A stretch of 6,199 nt of DNA from Actinomycetota bacterium (GTDB lineage Bacteria > Actinomycetota > Acidimicrobiia > Acidimicrobiales > Microtrichaceae): assembly GCA_009700815.1 (NCBI GenBank), contig WLLG01000143.1:1-6199 (forward strand), given 5' to 3'. Shown here piece after piece: positions 1 to 5,064 of this stretch. The notes below the pieces were generated by a model. The model searched no databases. It was not told where the DNA came from and was given only the letters and a program-made list of their open reading frames with translations. The stretch's first letter is position 1. Each line of letters begins with the position of its first letter. The translations under genes were made by a program, and so were the position numbers.

Positions 1-360
1 GCACAGTGGCTTGGTGCGTTAGGTCGTCAGTTGCTTCCCGCTCATGCCCTCGAGCTAGCAATGCTTGGGGATGCACGTCTCCCAGCGAAGCGTCTCTATG
101 AGATGGGATGGGTCGCCCGAGTGGTAGAGGATGGGACAGCACGGGCTACTGCGCTCGACCTGGCACACCGGATTGGGCAGATGGCGCCGAGAGCAGTGCG
201 GCACTTCAAAGAACTTGTTCTGGCTAGCAACTTCACTGAACCACAGGAGTCGTTAGCGCGAGGTATGGAACAAGCCGTTGACCTCATGTCGATGTCTGAC
301 ACAGCCGAGGGAGTTCGAGCATCTCTTGAGGGTCGCCTCCCACAGTTCAGAGACGAGTAG
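1..360 (+). CDS. Enoyl-CoA hydratase/isomerase family protein, C-terminal part (5' end outside window)
   Basis: The frame is open from the first base and ends at TAG 358-360, giving 119 visible residues. The stretch LPAHALELAMLGDARLPAKR followed by LYEMGWVARVV matches the crotonase-family segment in which a helix and a 'tG..i.A.eA...GLV..vv' pattern precede the C-terminal helices; the remainder (AHRIGQMAPRAVRHFKELV) fits the usual helical tail. Family members hydrate 2-enoyl-CoAs or isomerise, cleave or dehalogenate CoA thioesters in the cytoplasm. The N-terminal half with the oxyanion-hole residues is missing, so the specific reaction cannot be assigned. A TTG at 31 is in frame but lies in the middle of the conserved fold and is not the start. 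The next gene begins 4 bp after the stop, so this is probably an upstream member of the same operon. Confidence 0.87.
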   Translation, partial: AQWLGALGRQLLPAHALELAMLGDARLPAKRLYEMGWVARVVEDGTARATALDLAHRIGQMAPRAVRHFKELVLASNFTEPQESLARGMEQAVDLMSMSDTAEGVRASLEGRLPQFRDE

Positions 361-364
361 GCGA

Positions 365-1567
365 ATGTCTCAACCTCTTGGTTCGCAGTCTTGGGCAGAG
401 TTTGTAGGGAATCTCAACGAGTTGGGTTCAGTGCTTTTCTCAAGCGAACTTCCAGACTCGGAACTGCACCGAACCGAGGGCAGTAGGTATGCGTTGCGCT
501 TTCTAGCAGCAGGGATTCTTGACTGCGTTGAGTACATGGACCCATACGATCCCGAGTTCGTTCCTTGTATCGATCCGCGCATGTCCTGGGGGCTAGATAA
601 CCCCGACTGCAATTACGCCCTCTGCGGTGTTGACCCAAGTGGTAGCTACCGCGTTTGGGGCAGTCCGGGTAGTGCGCTGACCTTCGAATTGCAGCTCAAC
701 ACGGGACACTTTGCAGATGGGCGCGCCACGGAGTGGAAGTCAGTTTCTTCGGTTCAGGGCGACCGGCTCAATCGAGGACCGGACGGGTCGATTGAGATCT
801 GGGTAAGTCCTGAGCCGCCGACTCCGAGCGATGCCCCAGAACCCTGGGCATATTGGCTGCAGACTGAACCACAAGCCACACACCTATTCCTTCGGCAATA
901 TTTTGGGGACTGGGCCACTGAGGAACCGGCCTCACTCTGTGTGGAACGGTTGGACCTATTGCTCCCGCCACCTGCGCTTGACCAACAGGAGTTTGGCCGG
1001 CGACTTGATCTCCTTGGCTTATGGCTCACCGCGGGGGCGAGATGCTGGTCCGAATGGGGACGCGCCTTAGCTCAGTCCGACCCTGGACCAGTTCAGGCAT
1101 TCTTGCCGCCGAGCAATGCCACCGGCCTTACAGGTCAGGCATACGGAATGGGTGGCTATGCCTGCGGGCCAGATCAGGCTGTGATTCTTGAACTGGTTCC
1201 CCCGACATGTGCGTACTGGTCAGTCCAATTAGCCACATGGTTCTGGGAGTCAGCAGCAGTGGGTTCGCGGCAAGTGTCACTGAATCACACCCAAGCAGTT
1301 ACTGATGAAGACGGAGTGGTCCGGTTCGTGATAGCGCAGCGCGATCCTGGCGTAGCGAATTGGCTAGATCCCGCTGGCTACGAACAAGGCACGCTCGCCG
1401 TTCGCTTCCTGTGGGCAGATCAACTTCCAGCGCTGAGCTACCGGCAAGTCCCTTTCGAGCACGTGCAACGGGAGCTGCCACCTGGCACAAAAGTTGTGAC
1501 TCCTGAGCAGCGCTCACAAATCCTCCGATCGCGGCGCGCTGATTTGCAACGCAGGCTCCGTCGATGA
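365..1567 (+). CDS. DUF1214 domain-containing protein, function unknown
   Basis: 400 residues from ATG 365. An upstream in-frame TTG at 278 would overlap the preceding gene by 83 bp and add unconserved-looking sequence, so ATG 365 is preferred although its Shine-Dalgarno is weak (GACGAG region). Two family signatures are visible. Around residues 75-100 there is 'WGLDNPDCNYALCGVDPSGS' followed by YRVWGSPG, the 'DNPD..Y....ID....Y.v.G' pattern. Around 283-352 there are AYWSVQLATWFWES, SLNHTQAVTDEDGVVRFVI and DPGVANWLDPAGYEQGTL, which is the DUF1214 core (YWSfQL, slN, dG..r.Vi, DPGv.NWLDt.G). There is no signal peptide or membrane segment. Its last base overlaps the sulfotransferase start (ATGA), which implies translational coupling. 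The family has no established biochemical role that I can name. Family assignment is firm; function is not known. Confidence 0.85.
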   Translation: MSQPLGSQSWAEFVGNLNELGSVLFSSELPDSELHRTEGSRYALRFLAAGILDCVEYMDPYDPEFVPCIDPRMSWGLDNPDCNYALCGVDPSGSYRVWGSPGSALTFELQLNTGHFADGRATEWKSVSSVQGDRLNRGPDGSIEIWVSPEPPTPSDAPEPWAYWLQTEPQATHLFLRQYFGDWATEEPASLCVERLDLLLPPPALDQQEFGRRLDLLGLWLTAGARCWSEWGRALAQSDPGPVQAFLPPSNATGLTGQAYGMGGYACGPDQAVILELVPPTCAYWSVQLATWFWESAAVGSRQVSLNHTQAVTDEDGVVRFVIAQRDPGVANWLDPAGYEQGTLAVRFLWADQLPALSYRQVPFEHVQRELPPGTKVVTPEQRSQILRSRRADLQRRLRR

Positions 1568-2577
1568 TTTCTACCCCGTCACCAGCACGCTTTGTGGTGG
1601 GAACTGGCAGATGCGGTTCCACCCTGTTGTCGCGAATGCTGGCTCAACACCGTGAAGTCGTCAGCCTTCACGAGGTGTTCACTGGCCTTGACTGGGGGGC
1701 GCGATTCGCCGAGGGAGTCCATCAGGGTGCTGCAGTGGCAGAGATGTTGGCAGCTCCGAACCAAGTCATGACTGACGTGTTGTCCCGCGGGTATCGAGCG
1801 GAAGAGGTCACGTACCCGTTTCGCCCGCAGGATCGCTATAGCCCCGCAGACCCACTGCCTTGGATTCTGGTCTCGACTTTGCCAGCACTGACTGAGCAGC
1901 CCGATGCCCTGTTTGACACATCGATGAGTTGGCTGAACAACCGCCCGTCGGCTTCGTTGGCCGATCATTATCGAGCTCTGTTTGCCTTCTGGGCTGGCAC
2001 TGTGCAAGCAACAGTGTGGATCGAACGCTCCGGCTCTTCTGTTGACTATCTCGGGGAACTTCTTCGACTGTTCCCAGAGGCCAAGATCTTGCACTTGTTT
2101 CGCGATGGTCGAGAGGTGGCCCTCAGTATGAGGGAGCACCCCTTCTACCGCCTAGCCGTTCAGTTGTACTACGGGCAGATCCCGCAAGGAGTTGATCCCG
2201 CCGATGACTCCGCCGAAGGGGTAGACCGCCTGATTCGGGCTTGGCTCGAGTCTGAACCTCCGGTGGAACTCTTTGGGCGCTACTGGTCAGAGCAACTTGT
2301 GCGTGGCCTCGAGGCAACTCAGCTGCTGTCCGACACCACTTTGCAGACAGTCGCATTTGAAGACCTTGTCGAGCAACCGGCCGAGGTCATCGCACAGGCA
2401 GCAGACTTCTTTGAGTTGCCCGTTGATACTCGCTTTTCGCAAACTGCAGCGGCCTTGGTACGAGGACTCCCTCCAACCCGCTTCAACCTGCTTGATGCTG
2501 AGTCTGCAAACGCTTTGAATGCCGCCTGCGCACCTGGTTTTGAGGCGCTTGAGCGCAACGGCCTTCAAGTTAACTGA
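1564..2577 (+). CDS. Sulfotransferase family protein (PAPS-dependent)
   Basis: 337 residues; ATG 1564 lies in an ATGA overlap with the preceding stop. The N-terminal strand-loop FVVGTGRCGSTLL (residues 10-22) is the 5'-phosphosulfate-binding P-loop of the sulfotransferase fold. ILHLFRDGREVALSMREH (175-192) is the 3'-phosphate-binding segment, with R180 and S188 as likely ligands of the PAPS 3'-phosphate. The motif SLHEVF (34-39) after the P-loop helix places E37 where related bacterial enzymes such as Stf0 have a catalytic acid; that equivalence is inferred. IERSG (153-157) and the C-terminal VAFEDLVEQPAEVI segment are also typical. The enzyme would transfer sulfate from PAPS to a hydroxyl or amine of a small molecule, lipid or carbohydrate in the cytoplasm. 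The acceptor cannot be read from the sequence. No PAPS-synthesis genes lie in the window. A poorly conserved AGG at 1553-1555 is the only ribosome site, so initiation probably depends on the overlap. Confidence 0.9.
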   Translation: MISTPSPARFVVGTGRCGSTLLSRMLAQHREVVSLHEVFTGLDWGARFAEGVHQGAAVAEMLAAPNQVMTDVLSRGYRAEEVTYPFRPQDRYSPADPLPWILVSTLPALTEQPDALFDTSMSWLNNRPSASLADHYRALFAFWAGTVQATVWIERSGSSVDYLGELLRLFPEAKILHLFRDGREVALSMREHPFYRLAVQLYYGQIPQGVDPADDSAEGVDRLIRAWLESEPPVELFGRYWSEQLVRGLEATQLLSDTTLQTVAFEDLVEQPAEVIAQAADFFELPVDTRFSQTAAALVRGLPPTRFNLLDAESANALNAACAPGFEALERNGLQVN

Positions 2578-2592
2578 CATGAGCGTCAGTTA
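2571..2592. repeat. Perfect 8-bp inverted repeat at the sulfotransferase/HDO-like gene junction
   Basis: TAACTGAC (2571-2578) is followed by the 6-nt spacer ATGAGC and then GTCAGTTA (2585-2592), an exact reverse complement. The left arm carries the sulfotransferase stop codon (2575-2577); the right arm ends 17 bp before the next start codon. As RNA it would form a short hairpin, but the arms are AT-rich and no T-run follows, so it does not look like an intrinsic terminator. It could be a dimeric repressor operator, an RNA processing or stability element, or chance. Confidence 0.6.
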
Positions 2593-2609
2593 CCTTCTAT
2601 GGTAGAGAG

Positions 2610-3380
2610 ATGGCCGATGAGATCCGCAAGTTCAAGGACATTCGGGTAGGGCTGACTACTGAGTCGCTGCCGGTTGAAGAGTTCATGGCTGAACTTGATC
2701 ACATACAGAGCAGCGTCTGTGTCACACGGAATCAGCTCTGGTCTCATGTCGCTGACGGGACCCTCTCTGAGGAGCACCTCCGCCGGTTTTGCAAGGAGTA
2801 CTACTTCTTAGGGGTGACGTACACAGGTGAGTTCGCTTCGCTTGTGGCGAACGCACCCGACCCAGACGCACTCACCTTGGATCAGAGCGAACACTTTGCG
2901 CACTGGATCCAAAACCTGGCGGACGAGACTGGCTATGCCGGTGATGCGAACCACGTGACCATGAAGGTCGAGTGGGCACGCATGTTGGGAATTAGTGACG
3001 AGGATTTGCTGAGCTACGTTCCAGTTCCAGCAACTCTTGGGGCAGTGCTCGGAACGATGTATTACATGCGCCGTAGCTACGAAGAGGGTTTGGCTGCCTT
3101 CGGTTGGGCGGGGGAGCGATTCGCCGCATCTACGGGCTATGCGCAACTCATGTACGAGGGTCTCCGAGATCACTACGGGATTGAAGTACCAAATTTTGCA
3201 GTGCACGCCTACGCCGAGGTCGATCACGGAGATGCCGCTGACTATCTGCTGCGACAGGTCGTAACTACGGCTGCTGTGCAACATCGCGTGCGCAGGGCTG
3301 TCCGCCACGTGTTCACGCTGCGTAACGCTCGAGCCCAAGCGCTCAACTTGTGGTTAGAGGAACCAGGCGCCCTGCGCTGA
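2610..3380 (+). CDS. Heme-oxygenase-fold protein, PqqC/TenA-like; putative iron-containing redox enzyme
   Basis: 256 residues, close to PqqC length. ATG 2610 follows the purine-rich GGTAGAGAG. The helical pattern fits the PqqC/TenA/HDO (heme-oxygenase-like diiron oxidase) group: FCKEYYFLGV (60-69), NLADETGYAGDANH (102-115) then 'KVEWARMLGI', the mid-protein GERFAASTGYAQLMYEGLRDHYG (from 168), and AVHAYAEVDHGDAADYLL (197-214). The last contains H199-x3-E203-x2-H206, the spacing at which characterised HDOs place metal ligands, usually His-x3-Asp-x2-His. E63, E106, H115 and E169 are further candidate ligands. The position seven after E63, where a His is expected in several HDOs, is T70. Characterised relatives perform N-oxygenation or oxidative C-C cleavage of fatty acids and amino acids; the reaction here is unknown. 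A non-metal TenA- or PqqC-like role remains possible. It is the last gene of the plus-strand block. Confidence 0.78.
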   Translation: MADEIRKFKDIRVGLTTESLPVEEFMAELDHIQSSVCVTRNQLWSHVADGTLSEEHLRRFCKEYYFLGVTYTGEFASLVANAPDPDALTLDQSEHFAHWIQNLADETGYAGDANHVTMKVEWARMLGISDEDLLSYVPVPATLGAVLGTMYYMRRSYEEGLAAFGWAGERFAASTGYAQLMYEGLRDHYGIEVPNFAVHAYAEVDHGDAADYLLRQVVTTAAVQHRVRRAVRHVFTLRNARAQALNLWLEEPGALR

Positions 3381-3396
3381 GCGGCACTGCCTTTGC

Positions 3397-4056
3397 TTAT
3401 CGGGTGGACCAGATATCTGATCGAACAAACGCGTAGATATTTCGAAAGTCCGTGACAGCTTTCTCAGGCAGCGCCACTACTCCACCAAGTAGCTCTGCTC
3501 CCCACATGATTTCGGCGTTGTGCTCAACGATGAGCGCCGAGTTCAACGCATCCTCTACCGAGCTTCCAACACAGACCATGCCGTGGTTTGCCATCAGGGC
3601 GGCTGACCGGTTCTGTAGGTGCGGAGCGAGCTCTGCTGCCAACTCGTCTGATCCGCTCTGCCGGTACTCAGCGCAAGGAACATCGCCGCCGATGTAGATC
3701 ACGAACTCGTCAATCCCCGCCGGGATCGGTCGTTGGGCTGCAGCAAACATTGAGGCATAGGTTGCGTGGCAGTGGACAACTCCGCGCACTTCTGGGTAGG
3801 CGCGGTAGCACTCAAGGTGAAGGGCCTTTTCAGAAGTAGGCGACCTGCTGCCTTCGATGGTGTTCCCATCTAGATCCACCAGAACTAGGTCTTCTAGTGT
3901 CATCTCCTCGTACCCCACCGAAGAGGGGGTCACCACAACGCGATCGGTGCCGACGCGGCCCGAGACGTTTCCGGCAGTGCCCTCAACCAGTCCTCGTTTG
4001 TACATTGTTTTTGACGCAGCCAGTACAGCGGCCTGTACCTGGGCAAGATCCTTCAT
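3397..4056 (-). CDS. Class II aldolase/adducin family protein (zinc-dependent, fuculose-phosphate aldolase type)
   Basis: 219 residues, nearly the size of E. coli FucA (215). Motifs in order: GTAGNVSGR (26-34, phosphate/substrate loop), VVTPSSVGYEEM (41-52), SPTSEKALHLECYRAYPEV (72-90) with E76, VVHCHATYAS (93-102) with H95 and H97, and LMANHGMVCVG (154-164) with H158. In FucA the catalytic Glu is E73 and the zinc ligands are H92, H94 and H155, so all four align with a constant offset of three. The full active site is therefore present. Expected chemistry is retro-aldol cleavage to dihydroxyacetone phosphate or a related fragment plus an aldehyde, though the family also includes epimerases and decarboxylases. 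The real substrate is unknown. The start codon abuts the stop of the upstream dehydrogenase, with a strong ribosome site. It is the last gene of the minus-strand block. Confidence 0.9.
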   Translation of the reverse strand: MKDLAQVQAAVLAASKTMYKRGLVEGTAGNVSGRVGTDRVVVTPSSVGYEEMTLEDLVLVDLDGNTIEGSRSPTSEKALHLECYRAYPEVRGVVHCHATYASMFAAAQRPIPAGIDEFVIYIGGDVPCAEYRQSGSDELAAELAPHLQNRSAALMANHGMVCVGSSVEDALNSALIVEHNAEIMWGAELLGGVVALPEKAVTDFRNIYAFVRSDIWSTR

Positions 4057-5064
4057 TTAGAGCACCTCCGGGTTGACACAGTGTTGCGGGGTTTCTCCTG
4101 TGAGGATCGCTGCCACATCTGCGGCGATCATCAGGGAATGGTTCACTTCGGTGTCATAGGTAGCTCCGCCAATGTGTGGCGTGAGTACGACATCGCTTCG
4201 GGTCAAGAGCCCGTGGCCCGGCGGAAGCTGCTCGCCATCAAAATGGTCGAGCCCGGCCCCGCAGAGATGTCCGGACTCAAGAGCCTCAAGGAGCGCCGTC
4301 AAGTCGTGTAGGCCGGCGCGGGCGGAGTTCAGGTAGACCGAGCCTTCAGGCATGGCCGCAAACTGTTCGGCACCCATCATGCCGAGCGTGTTGGGATTGG
4401 GCGCAGCGTGCATCGACACCACCTGGCAGTGAGGAAGCATCTCATCAAGGTTTGTGTGGGTGGCCGCAGGGTTGAACGGGTCGAATGACAAGACATTCAT
4501 GCCTAAGCCTGCAAACCGCCATGCTGCTGCGCGTCCAACCGCCCCAAGGCCAATGATGCCGACGGTTTGGCCTGCAAGTTGCCAGGCACGGAACCTCTGA
4601 TACGGGATGGTTTCTTCTTTGAATACCTGTCCGGCACGCAGGTCTGCATCAGCTTGCAATATGTGACGGGTTACGGCGAACAGCAGCGCCACTGTTATCT
4701 CGGCAACGCCATCAGCATTGCGACCCGGCGCATACAGCACCGGAATTCCGCGTTCTGTAGCAGCGGCAACGTCAACATTGTTTGGATCACCCCTGCAGGA
4801 GCCGATGATTTGCAGGCCGATATCCATAATCTCTGGACCCATCACAAAGTCCGACTCGACGATCAGAATATTGGCGGAGCAGTCCTGAACCCGCTCGGCC
4901 AACTTGACGCCATCCCAAATCCGCAGGGGAACATGCTCGATCCACGGGTCGAGCACTACATCCGCCACGTGCCGGAGTTGGTCAAGGCCCTCTCCACGGA
5001 ACGGTGCAGTCACCAATGCTCGATGTGGCCCCTGCACTTGGACTGCACTGAGTCTCTTTGTCAC
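4057..5064 (-). CDS. D-isomer-specific 2-hydroxyacid dehydrogenase (NAD-dependent, phosphoglycerate-dehydrogenase-like, no ACT domain)
   Basis: 335 residues from GTG 5064, which forms a GTGA overlap with the upstream ligase stop. The substrate-binding half contains IGSCRGDPNNVDVAAATERG (87-106) and the following PGRNADGVAEITVALLFAVTRH region, typical of SerA/YoaD-like proteins. The Rossmann domain has VGIIGLGAVGRAAA (168-181; G-x-G-x2-G) and an acidic D195 at the end of the second strand, which favours NAD over NADP. Catalytic residues fit the family triad: R249 in LNSARAGL, E278 in DHFDGEQLP and H297 in LTPHIGGAT. The usual Glu-Pro after the acid is Glu-Gln here. The protein ends right after the core, so the regulatory ACT/ASB domains of many SerA proteins are absent, which argues against the dedicated serine-pathway enzyme. 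It would interconvert a 2-hydroxy and a 2-keto acid. Substrate unknown; operon with an aldolase and an acyl-CoA ligase suggests a catabolic or specialised pathway. Confidence 0.9.
   Translation of the reverse strand: MTKRLSAVQVQGPHRALVTAPFRGEGLDQLRHVADVVLDPWIEHVPLRIWDGVKLAERVQDCSANILIVESDFVMGPEIMDIGLQIIGSCRGDPNNVDVAAATERGIPVLYAPGRNADGVAEITVALLFAVTRHILQADADLRAGQVFKEETIPYQRFRAWQLAGQTVGIIGLGAVGRAAAWRFAGLGMNVLSFDPFNPAATHTNLDEMLPHCQVVSMHAAPNPNTLGMMGAEQFAAMPEGSVYLNSARAGLHDLTALLEALESGHLCGAGLDHFDGEQLPPGHGLLTRSDVVLTPHIGGATYDTEVNHSLMIAADVAAILTGETPQHCVNPEVL
4063..4069 (-). promoter_or_regulatory. Strong Shine-Dalgarno for the class II aldolase gene
   Basis: On the minus strand GGAGGTG (4069-4063) lies 6 nt before ATG 4056. 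It sits inside the last codons of the upstream dehydrogenase, whose TAA directly precedes the ATG. It fixes the aldolase start and suggests independent, efficient initiation in addition to coupling. Confidence 0.85.

Noticed and set aside
278..364. 29-residue N-terminal extension of the DUF1214 protein from TTG 278
   Set aside because: It would overlap the enoyl-CoA hydratase gene by 83 bp, starts with a rare codon, and ATG 365 fits the 4-bp spacing of a tight operon.
1579..2139. 186-codon open frame on the minus strand
   Set aside because: It is antisense to the sulfotransferase, whose P-loop and 3'-phosphate motifs lie on the plus strand; the translation is low-complexity and rich in Ser, Arg, His and Gln, as expected of a shadow frame.
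2808..3338. 176-codon open frame on the minus strand
   Set aside because: It is antisense to the PqqC/HDO-like gene, has no recognisable motif, and has no ribosome site or operon partner.
3361..3396. Possible terminator hairpin around CAGG-CGC-CCTG and GGC-ACT-GCC
   Set aside because: The arms are 3-4 bp with no proper T-run, which is too weak to call an intrinsic terminator.
3411..3440. AT-rich partial repeat with ATATCT (3413-3418) and AGATAT (3435-3440)
   Set aside because: The arms are only 6 bp with a 16-nt spacer and lie inside the aldolase coding sequence, where they encode ordinary C-terminal residues; chance is sufficient.
4057..5064. Assignment as serine-pathway phosphoglycerate dehydrogenase (serA)
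   Set aside because: There is no ACT or ASB regulatory domain, and the operon context with an aldolase and an acyl-CoA ligase does not fit serine synthesis, so no gene symbol is given.
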